A stretch of 64,000 nucleotides of DNA from the NCBI GenBank assembly GCA_964036155.1, contig OZ038423.1, positions 79,995,249 to 80,059,248 of the forward strand, in the 5' to 3' direction. The translations under genes were made by a program, and so were the position numbers. How positions within the stretch are numbered: position 1 is the stretch's first letter; each line of letters begins with the position of its first letter. Positions 36,017 through 48,800 of the stretch are shown in pieces. The DNA comes from Diploscapter coronatus (lineage: Eukaryota > Nematoda > Chromadorea > Rhabditida > Rhabditidae). The notes beneath the pieces are model-generated. The model was not told where the DNA came from, ran no database searches, and saw only the letters and a list, made by a program, of their open reading frames with translations.

Positions 36017-37378
36017 TCAAAACCCACCTCCAGTCTTGGAAACTTCATTGGCATTATCCCTGGCGGGGAGAGTCTCGATGTAGGGTACTCCCTGACCAGG
36101 TAGAGAAATATTGTCGATCGTCAGCTGGTTCAAGTATTGGCTTCTGCTCTTGTAAGGACCGACAACTCGGTGTTGGGTAGGATCGTCTCGAGCCAGGTGA
36201 TTCACGTTTGCAGACTTGCCCATAGTAGTAGACGGGTAGACTGTAGGAAGGTCAAAGCCGTCGTGAGGAATGCCAGTGACGATTTGAACCTGAATTTTCG
36301 AGTTGTTCTTTTGTCTTTGAAAGAAAAACAAAATTACCTTTTGATTTGGCGAAGGCGTCGGAGCATCATGAGAATGCTTAGCCTTGTCGAAGACGTGCAG
36401 CGGCCCTTGTGGAACTCCAGTGATCAGTTTGACCGGAACCTTATCGTGCTGTTGTTCTGCAAATTATTCGTTCGTAACAAGTCGAGAAAACGATCCATTC
36501 ATACGTCTCTTTAGATCGTCGCTTTCGCATTTGGTGATGCAGGCCAGCTGAACGAGGTTGGAATCGGAATTCGCCGGAAGCTCGTAGTCGGTGTACCGAG
36601 GATGACTGTATCTGAAGTGTGGAATATGTGAAAATATGATCGATCGTTTTAAACAATTTTCTCTACCTGCAATTCTGTGTGAATTCGTAGGAGATTGCAC
36701 AAGTCCTCGTCAGCGTGTTGTAAACTGCCGTTCGGCAAAATTGACGTCCTGCGCAAAACTCCACACAGTCGTGGATCGTGTTGATATTTATGCTGAACAT
36801 TTTTGTACAGATACTTATTCTTTTCTACATTTATCCTTTGATTTCCAAATGAATTGATTATTTTTGCTGACGTCACTCAATGTTATCGAGTGATCGGATG
36901 AAAGCGTGAGACGTCGCGCTATAGCTGATCGAGACAAATCTGGTGGCAAAAGAAGAGGATTAGTCAGTGGCCGGCCGTTGGGCATCTAGCGCCTTCTTCG
37001 CCTTTCCTTCCCAAATCCCGCAGCGCTTTGTCACATTTTCACCTCTTCTTCCCTAACATCCGGAAATATTCGATCCTTTCTCATAAACACGCTCGATCAT
37101 AAACGCCTCTTTAGGGATGAAGATCACGGATAAAATTAATAATCAAGAACAATTAGGGTTATTTTTGAAACGAAAACATTTCTTTAAGGGAAAACCCTAC
37201 CTTGTGAAATAAAAATCTATCGAGGTAGCCTTATCATAGATGACAGGTTGCGCGAAATATTCCCGGATGCATTTTGTGGCAGAGCCTGAATTTCTCATTG
37301 AAATTACGAAACTTGCAAATTTGACCTACCATAGCTGCTCTCTGAAAATAATAGTATGAATAGCAGAAATATCGGCAT
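36017..37378 (-). CDS. Small secreted PAN-like protein with two ITGVP/VTGIP repeats
   Basis: Six exons join in phase: 37378-37330, 37285-37201, 36813-36667, 36611-36505, 36456-36338 and 36289-36017, giving 259 residues. Signal peptide MPIFLLFILLFSESS. A PAN/apple-like module follows with cysteines in TKCIREYFAQPVIYDK, SICTKMF, HDCVEFCAGRQFCRTAVYN, TRTCAISYEFTQNC and LACITKCESDDL. The tail has no cysteine and contains two related blocks, VPVKLITGVPQGPLHVFDK and VQIVTGIPHDGFDLP, then a Gly-rich end (SKTGGGF). The first intron-exon steps were found by phase matching; the short signal-peptide exon is otherwise easy to miss. I infer an extracellular role; the specific partner is unknown. Confidence 0.77.
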
Positions 37379-39993
37379 TTCTGGTAGAAATGCCCTTATT
37401 CTATTGACCAGTCTCTATTTTCCGTGTGTGTGTCGCTTCCTGAAAACATTTACTGAAGAAAAATAGTAAAATAAAAACAAGAGGATGATTTTAGCTGTAA
37501 TGATCATCGAGAAATGGAAATGTTACAGATAAAAGGGAATCGGATTAATGAGCGACTTTCCTTCCTTTCACGCGTCTAATCTCTTGCATTTCCTCACTTT
37601 TCACTTTTCCTAACCGTTTTTTCTCCTTCCTTCGAATTTCTCTCAGCCCTCTCGAATTGCCCTGTTCAATTCCAACAGCGCCTTCTTCATATCTCCAAAC
37701 CACAACCTCATTTGGCCTCGTTTCCCCTGAATAAATTCCCGAAAACGAGAGGGGTGTCACAATCAGGAATTTATCGCGTTTGCTTTCGCAGATGAGAATA
37801 TGCGGAAGGATGAAAAATTGTGAAGCTTCTTAGGAATTTTCCTGATTTTCTAAACATCATGACAAGCAGGAGCAGGTAAATTTTTATTCCAAAAATGTCC
37901 ATATTAGATCTATTCGAATGGTGAAAGGCTAACAAATCAAACTGTATAGGAGAAAATTCGTCATAAAACGTTCTGTGCAAGTTCAAGTCCGCCTAGACTA
38001 CGACCACTTTCTGCAGCGCCATCTAATATTTGCCCGTCGTCTTTCTCAGCTATTCAGGTTCACGTCTTCGTCGTCGAACAATCGCGCCGATTCCCTTTTC
38101 GTATGCTAATTTGCGTGCTTGGAATTGGATGTCAAAGGGATTGCGCCCTAAGCCCCCTCCCCCCATAAGTCAACTCTCGATTTGCCCATTTGCTTCTCGA
38201 ATCTATCCAACAAGCAATCAACCAATTTCACTGGCGACGCGAAAACCCAGGAGGGATAGTATTTGAGAAAGCCGAGAAAAGCCGGTTTAAATTCAAAAAC
38301 GACACAGACACACACACCCCTCATCTACAGGTTAACTAGGTATTGAGAAGACGAAAATAGCAAGGCTAGAACGGTTCAAAAAATCAGAAGAGTGAAGTTC
38401 GAGGATTCCGAACCACGTTGCAGTCATCGAAGATCAATATATGAATTGTGAAAGAATAGTGTATGTAAAATATTCAATAAATATTCTGCACAACAATGAT
38501 TCTCAAATATGACGTTACAAAGGCAATAAATAAAGGTCAAATATTATGCAAGCAAGAACGAAGGAGTGCCCAGAGTCTAGAAAAAGAATAATAAGAAAAG
38601 GAGAATTCAAAAGGAAGCATATTCTTCAAGAGGGAAAAGGAAGGACGTGCGCGAAAAAGGAAATCGAAACGAAACGACGAGAATTTACAAGCAATATCTG
38701 GAAAATGCGTTCCAGAATTATTGCAGCGCATAAAAAGTAGCCCAACTCTGGAGCATCTCTATAAGATACCGAAAAATGCTACTTTCATATAAAATGTGCT
38801 CCATTGATAATCCAAAAGAGCTACTTCGTTAATATTTAGTAATGGAGCATATTTTCGACAGATCCGGATTACAAGCCCGAAACTCGCACGAGAAATCTCG
38901 ACGCGTGCAGAAAACAGCTCCAAAAACAGGCCGCTGCGCAAAGTTTCTACACATCCGATTTGGAGGCCTAATCCTGTCCAGGAATATTGTACTTTACACG
39001 AACAGCGCGCGATTCGCTTTCATTCCACACTGTTTGCATTTCCTCATTGACCCTCTGCATAAAGAAATCGTCCGGCTGGAATTTCGTGCGAAATGAATAA
39101 AATTTTAGTGAGTTTTTACAATTTAGACAAAATCTGCAAAAATCAGAGAAATGTATATAAAATTATAATCAAATTTGGCAGAACACAAAATTCTCGTTAA
39201 AATAAGGAAAACGCCAAAATATGTCACAGGAATAATCGAAATCCTTCCTGACAGATTTGTTAATCTGGCAAGAAAAATATGCCGTAATCGAGATAAGCAT
39301 CGATGAAATATCCCCGATATCCATTGCGCTTTTGCCAGTGAAAATGCCCAGAAGAGACAAAGAAACCCCGAAAAAAGAGATGCAAATCGAGAGAAAAAGA
39401 CGAAGAAGAAATGAAATCGCTAGAGATATGAAAACGAGAACGCCTTCTAGATGCAAAGAATCCGGAGGAGAGATACAGATCACGCGTCTTACAGGCAAAT
39501 ATACACAAACGACGACATCTCATGCAGCTTAGGAACAATAGACCAATTATGATTAGTTTTTAAAATGATTAATTACCAATAATAAGCAGGACTGTCGACA
39601 AGGAACTCGCCGACGAATGTTTATAAACACTCATCACATGATAAGACATGGGAAGGACAAAAGTGGTTATGATACTGGATACTGCGCATGTTATGCTAGA
39701 TAAGGATTTACACTGTGTCGACAGACAGCCCTGGGGTATGGAACTAAATTAATATACATTTCTATAACTTATTCAATTGTAAGTTTCTCCTATTAACTCT
39801 TGTATATTTATAAATCTAAATTTTTTAGAATAGGGAATTAAAGTTGATCACTTATCAATTAATACTATCAGATAATCTCTTTCTTGAATATGGTGTCATT
39901 CCATTTTCTTGTGATAACATTCATTATCATTACTTTACGGAAAAATCCTAAACTGATTTATGAATCAATTTTTATTGATCAAACTATTTAGGA
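37379..39993. other. Gene-poor interval
   Basis: 2.6 kb without an exon chain I can support. It has a C-run near 38151-38165 and purine-rich stretches near 38560-38660 and 39360-39430 that create charged false frames. No RNA gene recognised. Confidence 0.45.
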
Positions 39994-41035
39994 ATGTTTT
40001 ATTACCTAATTTTTGGATTTTTAACATTATCGATCGTCATTAATGGCCAAATTTTGCCGAATTATAATTTAACCGACGATGACATAAATTTTGTCGCAAA
40101 TTCTGAGCAGAATAAGGTTACATTTGTTTATCTTTCTGTTTTTATTATTTTCAAATTTTCTAGGATAGCCTCCCGCCCTGCAACATGTTAATATTGAATT
40201 ATTGCCAAGTATGAAATTTATTTCAATTTAAAATTAAATAAATTTTGTTCGAAATATCACAACTTTTAGGCAAGATTAAACGACTACTATGGTATAGATG
40301 GAACCATAACTTGGAGAAGTGGAACCTTCTTCTGGAATTTCATTCAGGATAAAATGGCACGTAGTTCTAGTGAACTGGATGTGGTTTGCGAGTATTTGAA
40401 AAATAGCCTTAAAAATTTCATTTGACAATTTTAGTGGAAGCAACCAGTTTAAAGAATGCATTGGGGAAAATTACCAAGGATGTGTTGATCTATACCAACT
40501 TGTTAGTCATTCCGGTTCATCATCATTGCAAGATAGTTATTTTAAAATCATCTAGCTAAATTCGAAACCCGTTAAATTCAGTATTCGACTACTATCGCAC
40601 GTTCCGAAGTCTCGATTACGTTTGTGGATCAGGACACGAGAGTAAGCCAATTCATTGTTAACTATATGGTCAATCGACATTTTCAGCAATAACCAAAGAT
40701 CGTCCTTGCTTGTCGAGTCTTACGACAACGTTGGCTTATCAAGAATGTTTTACGCTTTCAAATGTGACTCAACCGGATACACAATTTTGCCCGTGAGAAA
40801 ATAATATTACTGATTGGTTTAGAGAACCTATATTAAAATAATTCTAGAGCGGTTCAAACTACCAGCGACTGCATAAGTTACATGACCAATGATAGATGCC
40901 AAAGTAGCAAAGTAAGAATAAATGTTTCGAAATGAAATCAATTAATTTCCATTTCAGGACGCGCTATTCGCATGCAAAAGCTTCCAAACCCTCTACACAG
41001 ATTCATGCACAAACCTCCACTGTAATTCAAAATAA
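39994..41035 (+). CDS. DUF19 (T20D4.11-like) secreted protein
   Basis: Eight exons join in phase from ATG 39994 to the stop at 41033-41035, about 232 residues. Signal peptide MFYYLIFGFLTLSIVING. Cysteines are spaced as in the nematode DUF19/T20D4.11-like domain: PPCNMLILNYCQ, ELDVVC, FKECIGENYQGC, DYVCGSGHE, DRPCLSSL, YQECFTL, DTQFC, SDCISYMTNDRC, FACKSF, DSCTNLHC. These are secreted nematode-restricted proteins of unknown function. The codon use is AT-rich compared with the transthyretin-like gene, fitting low expression. It stands alone between two gene-poor stretches. Confidence 0.75.
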
Positions 41036-41040
41036 TCTGA

Positions 41041-41186
41041 TTTATTTGAAATTTCAAATAATTTATGATTTGGCCTATAATGTTGTCTTTGAATGTGCAA
41101 ATACGCTAATTTTCACCGAATTAAATATTTTAATGAAATTCGTAATATTTTATCAACAAAATATCTTGCTCAATTTTTCTCTGAAG
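41041..41186 (+). repeat. Dispersed direct repeat, copy 1
   Basis: About 145 bp, including CCTATAATGTTGTCTTT, GAAATTCGTAAT and CAAAATATCTTG, recur in the same order and orientation at 43160-43303. It begins just after the DUF19 stop and is followed directly by a MITE. Confidence 0.75.
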
Positions 41187-41286
41187 CAGACCTAGGGAGC
41201 ATTTTCGTCAGACGAAAACAAACTATAGGGGGTAGATCGCAAAGGGTTTCTAACAATCTTTCTAACGATCGTCCTCCATAGGTCTG
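41187..41286. repeat. CAGACCTAGGGAG-family MITE, copy 3
   Basis: Begins CAGACCTAGGGAGCATTTTC and ends CGTCCTCCATAGGTCTG, near-perfect inverted ends. The interior CGTCAGACGAAAACAAACTA is shared with copy 2. It sits immediately next to the dispersed direct repeat. Confidence 0.85.
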
Positions 41287-41475
41287 GTGCAAATTAACTG
41301 ATAAAGAATTTATTGAGGGATCAATAATGAACAAAATGTTATTGGATAAGAGGTTGTGAAAAATTTCGACTCCAACTTCGATTTCGAATGTTTAAAAATC
41401 ATAACTTCGAACAACCCTGGAAACAAGATAAAGGAAAAATGTCTAAATTTAAAAAGGAAATAATTTCTGAATAAT

Positions 41476-42774
41476 TTATTTCAGTTTCCCTAAATCAATT
41501 TCACCAACAACTGTCCAATTATCTACATTTGGATCGTATTCCTCGATTGAGTTGCAAAAATTTATATCGTTATAGTTTTGAAATCTAAGTTAACAATCTT
41601 TCGTATAAAAATATGCAAAATCTCAGCTCACCCTCCGATTGCATACAATTTCCCGTTAACGACAATGAGCGAATGTTCCTCTCTTTTATAATTCATATCA
41701 GCGATTCGAGAAATTCGACTGCCAACTGGAGCGGAGGGGTCGAAACACAGGCAGGATTTTAATATTTTACGACTAAATATATAATGATACATTATTTATC
41801 ATACAAAATTAACGACTATCGTCCTCCAGTTATGTAAATTTTTCCATTTAGCGATGCAGCTCTGAAATAATGTCGTTCTGGAAGTTTGCTGATTTCAACC
41901 CATTCCCGCTCATCGTCTGATAATCGATATATCTTTTTACTATCATATCCATCAATAACTGAATATCCCCAATTACAATAATGAATACGCTATAATATGA
42001 CCGTATAAAATTCCATCGCATGTTATTGTTTGAAAAAATACAATTGAAAGAGGAAATGTAGGTCCTGTTTGCCATTTTCCATCTATTAAAACCTGGATAA
42101 ATTATTTCATGAACTTTCATTCGATCTTCTTACATCAACTCGCTTCGTGTCTCTTGTTATAGGGTTTCGTGCACCCAAATAATATAATTTGTTTTTGAAA
42201 TAAGCAACAGATGCCCATTGGCACCATCCAGGAGGAACTGGGCCTGTAAGATTCTTTGAATCGATCATTCATGGATTCGTTGACAAGACCTCTTGAAATT
42301 CGTTGAGTATTCAAGTCATATATTTCAAATGATTTGTTTTCGTTGCTAATTCCAAAAACCTGAAATCTGAGAAATTATTCAAAATAACGAGCATAAGAGT
42401 TTACTTTATTCTGTGTAGTTGCTACTCGACATGACGCATAATAATTGTGGAATTTGGCAATCTTTTCTGCTGAGTAGGTATATGGATTGAACAAACATAT
42501 TCTTCCTCTAATTTCATCTTCATCTTCAGCATTATCATTTGGACAATATACTAAATTATTATAAGTCGTTTCAAAGTCTCTTACTTAGTTTTCGACAGAA
42601 TTTCTTACGATAGAATAAAATTTTCTTCTCGAACGCTATCTCGAGCGCCATCGGCAGATATTTTCTGATTATTTGCATCATCCGTTTATTAGTCCAGGCC
42701 AATTGTCCCAGGTCTTTGAATTCGGGATATTGGCAGACCAACAATATAATTTCGACTGGCAAGTTGTCTAACAT
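41476..42774 (-). CDS. F-box and kelch-repeat protein
   Basis: Exons on minus begin 42774-42585 and run in phase to the stop at 41478-41476, roughly 340 residues. The N-terminus is an F-box: MLDNLPVEIILLVCQYPEFK, then LGQLAWTNKRMMQIIRKYLP. Kelch-type blades follow, with GPVPPGWCQWASVAYFKNKL and YYLGARNP, GKWQTGPTFP, IYRLSDDEREWVEISKLP, ASLNGKIYITGGR, HSLIVVNGKLYAIGG and SIEEYDPNVDNWTVVGEI. Such proteins act as substrate receptors of SCF ubiquitin ligases: the F-box binds the SKP1-like adaptor and the kelch propeller binds the target. F-box families are greatly expanded in nematodes and evolve fast; the target is unknown. A 45-nt intron inside the second blade was deduced from frame. Confidence 0.82.
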
Positions 42775-43457
42775 CTTTGTTAAGAGACCTAAACAATCAA
42801 CATAGTATTATTTCAAAGTGGAAATAGTAAAAGAGTATTGATTGAATGAGAAGTCTGCAATTAATGAGTTTGAAATTGATCATTGAAGAAAGGAGAATGA
42901 AGCTACTAAATCGATGCTTCGCAATCTTTATCAGACTAAAAATCGACTCCTAAACATGGTTTATCATTTAAGAACTTTAACACGTGAAGATGCATGCTGA
43001 AATATACACAAAAAAAAATCTGGTTGGAGATAGATCTAGGGGTTGTCAGACAATGACTCGCAGTAGTATGTTGGTAGTTATTTAACAATGAAAAAAAGCA
43101 AATTCGGTGAATTGTGAAAGCTTTAAATCTTTGCACAAATAATGTCAGACTTGATTTTAAATTTCAAATGATTAATGATTAATGCTTTGACCTATAATGT
43201 TGTCTTTAAATATGAAAATATGCTAACTTTCACCGAATAAAATATTTTTAAATGAAATTCGTAATGTTTTAGGAACAAAATATCTTGTTCAATTTTTTCT
43301 GGAATATTTTGAGAAAATCGTATGTTTTCAACAAGAGAAGAAATTTGCACCAGAAATCAAGAGTCATTTTGGAAGTTAATCCTCATTTAAGCTGCAAGTG
43401 AACTGTGATAAGGAAGTCGCGAAATATCGATTCTTGTCAGAAAGATACATTCGAAGC
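42775..43457. other. Divergent intergenic region with repeat
   Basis: Between the F-box/kelch gene (minus) and the lectin gene (plus). Holds the second copy of the dispersed direct repeat (43160-43303). No gene seen. Confidence 0.5.
43160..43303 (+). repeat. Dispersed direct repeat, copy 2
   Basis: Diverged copy of 41041-41186 in the same orientation. It lacks the adjacent MITE, so that insertion came after, or beside, only the other copy. Confidence 0.75.
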
Positions 43458-44686
43458 ATGGCTTCGATATTGATTTGTCTGGCCATTTTGGCAAACTCGA
43501 TAATATTGGCAAATTCTGCATGCCCTGCCAATACAGTTGCCGTTCCGTTTGGAAATTACTGTCTCTTAAAAGTACGGAATTCTTAAAACCAAAGTGTGTA
43601 TGCATAAATTTAGTCGCAATTACCTGTGAACATTAGTTCAGCGCAAGGTGCTTGCAATTACGCTGGAGGAAATTTAGTCTCAATCCATAGCGATGACGAG
43701 AATAATTTTCTCGTCACAGCTTTGACTGGTAAGTTTAATGCCAAGTTATTTTTGACACTTACATTTCCAAGATGCACCTCTATGGATGATCGGAGGCTAT
43801 ATTCAATTTTACGGGGTCGATCTACCGAATAATACCTGGATGTGGTACGACAATTCCAGCTTCGATTATAACAATTTCTGGAGTAATTAGTTCGAAATTT
43901 CTTTAAACTATTCGTTTCTTTAGAATACCAAAATTATGGTGAGTACACTGCGCAATTTACCATGAGCGCCACGGAGCATGACCCAGGAATTTGGGAGTTC
44001 GGTAGTTTTTTGATATTTTCTTTTATTTCTAAATATATCAATTCAGGAACAAAATCGGACCAATTACCATTCGTCTGCTATATTACGCAGCCCCCACTTT
44101 CTCCGCCGTCAAACCAACAATGCCCTCAAGGATCGTCGTATTTATCGGTAATAATCTCCTTTTTTAATCGATTTTTGTATTTTAAAACATTTTTAGACCC
44201 TGAGTCGTTGCCTGATGCCTGTGACAACGGGGGCTTCGTTCGACGGAGCCGAGAAAAACTGCGCTTCAGTTGGGGGACATCTTCCGGCTGTGTTCAGCGC
44301 ATTCCAGAACAATGCGCTTTGCGATTTTATAGCCTGTATAAGAATTTGTGTTAAATTCAATATTTCTATTAATCTAGTCATTTACTTTCGTTAAGCTCAT
44401 ATGCCGAATATAACCGTCGACCGAACCTTTCTGGGACTGGACAACTACAACGGGACCTGGCTGTTCACCGATGGAAATCAACCCATGAGCTATTCGAATT
44501 GGGAGACACCAAGTAATTTTTGCAAATATTTTTAAAATCTAACCCTTTGTTCTGGCAGATGAAGTCAACCAAACCGAAGCCTATGCGTATATAGAAATGA
44601 ACACCAGGAAATGGGTTTCGATGTCGAAAATTATCGATCTCGTCATACCGATGCCCTATGTTTGTGCATTTGTACCTTGGACTTAG
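43458..44686 (+). CDS. Secreted C-type lectin with two CTLD modules
   Basis: Exons join in phase from ATG 43458 to the stop at 44684-44686. Signal peptide MASILICLAILANSIILANS. CTLD 1: VAVPFGNYCLL, AQGACNYAGGNLVSIHSDDE, LWMIGGYI, WMWYDNSSFDYNNFW, PFVCYI. A short Pro-rich linker follows. CTLD 2: GAEKNCASVGGHLPAVFSAF, TFLGLDNYNGTWLFTDG, SYSNWETP and PYVCAFVPWT. The WND-type and QPD/EPN calcium-sugar residues are not clearly kept in either module, so sugar binding is uncertain. Worm clec genes of this two-module layout are often induced by pathogens. The in-frame ATG at 43398 would hide the signal peptide, so I used the later ATG. Confidence 0.85.
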
Positions 44687-44893
44687 TCTTTTCATTTATA
44701 TTTAACTGAAATTTAAGTCGTATTTATTCACTTCTTTATGAATATGCATGATTTTCGTCAAACGCTATTTCTGTAAATGACGCCGTAAATAAAATGCGTT
44801 CAAAACACTACATCGTAGCGTGTTCGGCTAATAAATATTCTATGCCTTGAATTTTGAATTATTTTGTGTATATTATTATTCATAAACGGATGA

Positions 44894-45796
44894 ATGATAT
44901 CACTATCCAAAGGAAAATTGCAAACTATCATATTCGTCCTGATTCTGCTATTATTTTACGCGTATTTGCCATCACCTAGCAGGAGTAATGGACTACACTT
45001 GATAAAGTCGTATTCCAGGATAAATAATGATCGATTGATAGTTATTTATAATCGGGTAACTACTATCTTCTATATATACGTTACATTTTAAAATATAATA
45101 AATATCAAGCGTATTTAATATTTCAGGTACCAAAAACGGGTTCAACCACTCTGACGAACGCCATAGCCTATGATCTCTATAAAACCAACGATTTCAACGT
45201 CTTGCATCTGAACATGACCAAAAATCGCCAGGTAGTGAACTTTTATACTTGAAAAATGGATTTTCATATTGTCAATGACTGATAACTTGAGACTAAATGA
45301 ACGCTGTGCACAATTCGAATATGCGAAGTGTGCATTGCGTATGCATAAATAGTCGGCAAAGTCATTCCTTAAATAAATGAAATAGCGTCTATTCGTTTGC
45401 AAACAACGCGTCAATTTTCATGCATGCAAAATTTCTTCAGTTATTTTTCTCAAGTTATCGACCATTAACAACATTTCAGATAATGAGTCTCCCAGATCAA
45501 TACAAGTTTATTTCGAATATCACAAATTGGAACGACCGCCTGCCCGCTTTCTACCACGGCCATGTCGCCTTTATCGATTTTCAGAGGTCAGCAATTTTTT
45601 AAATTGTTCAAATAACTAAAACATATGAGAGTGATTCATGCATTTCTCAGATTCGGACAGCCAAGTCCAATTTACGTCAACCTGGTACGGGAACCTCTCG
45701 AACGACTTCTGTCCCATTATTATTTTCTTCGATACGGAGATACCTATCGAGTTGGGCTGAAACGATCGAGAGCAGGGAACAATGAGGTTTGACTTC

Positions 45797-45842
<46 letters not shown>

Positions 45843-48800
45843 CCTAGCATTCTTCCCTATGTGGAGGGGTCTGCTACATGGGTCCCATCCTTCCACCTCT
45901 TCCTATCTCTCGCGTCTCTCTCCCGTAGTCCCGCCTCTGTCATGTCTTTCTTCACGGTGTCAATGTACCGTGTCTTCGGTCTTCCGCGGGGTCGGGTACC
46001 ATCCAACTCCAGATTCCATGCTGTCCTTGCAACTTGGTTCGGGTCTTGTCGCAGCACGTGACCATACCATCTGAGGCGGTACTCTCGCATCTTGTCGACT
46101 ATTGGTGCGATCCCAAGTTTCTTCCTTATGTCTGTGTTGGGGATCCTGTCGAGTCTTGTGACGCCCAGCGACCATCGTGCCATCTTCATTTCTGCCACGC
46201 TCATCTTCTGTTCGACTTTCTTGGTTACTGGCCATGTCTGCGATCCGTAGAGAGCCACGGGCCGTACCACTGTTCTGTAGATTCTTGACTTGAGCTTGGT
46301 TGGCATCTTCCTGTCACAGAGCACTCCACTGCACTGTCTCCACTTGAGCCATGCCGCGTCTATTCGACCCTTGACGGCACTCAGTGACTCTCCGTCAGCT
46401 GAGATTCTGTCGCCCAGATACTTGAAGTCATTGGCTCTGGGGAGTTTCGTGCCATCGAGTTCTATGTCGCCTGGTGTCCTTGGTTCGAGTTCGAGGTACT
46501 CGGTCTTGCTGGTATTCATTCTCAGTCCGTGCCGTTCGAGTCTTTCTTTCAACTTCTTCAGGTCTTTCTTGAGTTCATCTCTGGTTGATCTTGCGAGCAC
46601 GATGTCATCTGCGTAGAGCAGTGTCCATGGGTGTTCGCCTTGGATGTCTCGGGTGATTCGATCCAAGCACAGGATGAACAGCAGAGGAGATATTGCGCTG
46701 CCTTGATGCACACCGACTGTGACTTCGAATGGCCTTGTAGTGCCGGCCACGCTTCGGACTTGACTTCGACTGTCGGTGTACAGCATCTTCACCCACTTGA
46801 TATACTCCTCTGGGACTCCAGCATCTCTGAGACTGTACCATATCAGGTCGTGTGGTACTCGATCGAATGCCTTCTCTAGGTCGACGAAGGCTATGTGCAA
46901 CGGCAGCTTCTTCTCTCGATGCTTCTCTGCGAGTATTCTCAGTGCGAAGATAGCGTCTGTCGTTCCGCAGCCAGGTCTGAAGCCTGTCTGGTTGGGTGTT
47001 ATCTCGACACATTCCCGTATTCTCGCATCAAGTACTCGCTCGAAGATCTTCAGAGTGTGTGAGAGGAGTCTGATTGGCCGGTAGTTGTTGCATGTTAGGG
47101 TGTCACCTTTGCCCTTCCAGATAGGTACCGTTGTGGACTTCTTCCACTCAGCAGGGATTTCGTTGTCTTCGACTATCTTGTTGTAGAGCTTGGTTAGGAA
47201 CCGTACTCCTTTGTCACCTGCTAGCTTCCACACTTCTGCCGGTATATCATCTGGGCCAGTGCACTTGCCGATCTTCATCTTGCTCACGGCCATCCTGACT
47301 TCCATTTCAGTGATCACAGGCACAGGTCTGACGTTGGGTGTTCCTCGAGGGATTCTTGGATGGGGGAATTCAGCTGTGGATATCTCTTTGTAGTGCTCCC
47401 TCCATCTGTCCATGATATCTTTGTCCTCGTACAACACCCTTCCATCTGCTGCCTTCACTATTCTCACGTTGCCGATGTCCCTTGTCTTCGCGTGTCTGGC
47501 CTTTGCAATTCGGTAGATCTCGCTTTCACCCTCTCTTGTTTCCAGTCTGCGGTAGAGGTCTTCGAAGTGTTCTTGTTTGGCTTTCGCGATCTGTATCTTG
47601 GCCTCTTTCTTCCGCAGGTTGTAGACGTCTTTGTCCTGCTGGGTGCGAGTCTGTCTCCACTGTTTGAAGGCTTCTTTCTTGCTCTTGATAGCTGCTTCGA
47701 CTTCGTTTGTCCACCACCAGGTCTCTTTCTTGATGCGACTTGTGCCTGGTTTCGTCATCCCGAGTCTTTCACTTGCCACTTTCCGAACTGCATCTGCACA
47801 CTGTTGCCAGTTGACAGCAGCTGAGACCGCTGGGTTGATTTCAGGGATTGCCTTGACGATGTCTTTGCAGGCTTGCTCCGAGGACTGCTCCCGTGCCTTC
47901 CACCATTTGATTCTAGCGTCACCCGTTGTTCGTATCTTTGTTTTTGCCTTCTTTGTGAACCTGAAGTCTGCGACCACGGGTCTGTGCTGGGGAGCTATTA
48001 TCTCATTTGGGAGTACTTTGCAGTCCATCACGTATTTGAGGGAGCTTTGGTGGACCAGGACGAAGTCGATCTGGGATTTGTGCCTTCCAGACTCGTAGGT
48101 GACTGTCTGCGACTCCCGTTTGTGGAAGAACGTGTTCAGTACCGCGAGATCCAGTGAGCCCGCGAATTCCAGCAGCTTTTCTCCGTCTTCATTTCGACTT
48201 CCGAAGCCATGGCGTCCCATCGTTCGTTTGTGTCCTATGCGATCCCGACCAATGTGAGCGTTGAAGTCGCCTCCAACGATGATCTTGTCTTCCGGAGGAG
48301 CCGATCGGACGAGATCACCCAATTTCTCGAGGAACTCTTCTTTCTCGTCTTCCGGGCAGTTGGTCTGTGGTGCATAGACACTCACTACTTGCAGGATACC
48401 GCAGTCAGTGTCGACTCGAATTGCCATTATCCGATCTGATACGCGTTTGACCTCGATCACTCTGTTGGCGAGGTGGCCTGCCAGAGCGACGGCTACGCCG
48501 TTTCTTTTATTGGATGTGCCGTAGTAGTATAGTTTGTAGCCGTCGCCCAGCGGGTAGGCCTTTTCTCCTTTCCAGTGTGTTTCTTGGACACACGCGATCT
48601 CGATTCTGCGTCGGCGAAGCACCTCTGTTAGTTCGCTTACGCGTCCTGTTAGAGTGCCGACGTTGATGGTAGCGAATCGGAGTCGGTGGTACTTGTGGAC
48701 TAACTTCGTTACCCTAGGCCGCCCCTGCCCAGGGAACCCTCGCTTATTTGACACGTTGCTCGGGCGAGGACAACGCGCGTCGCTTCGGGGGAACGCCCTA

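Noticed and set aside
46605..47012. Arg/Ser-rich frames within the retrotransposon
   Set aside because: Shadows of the 992-codon reverse transcriptase ORF in other frames.
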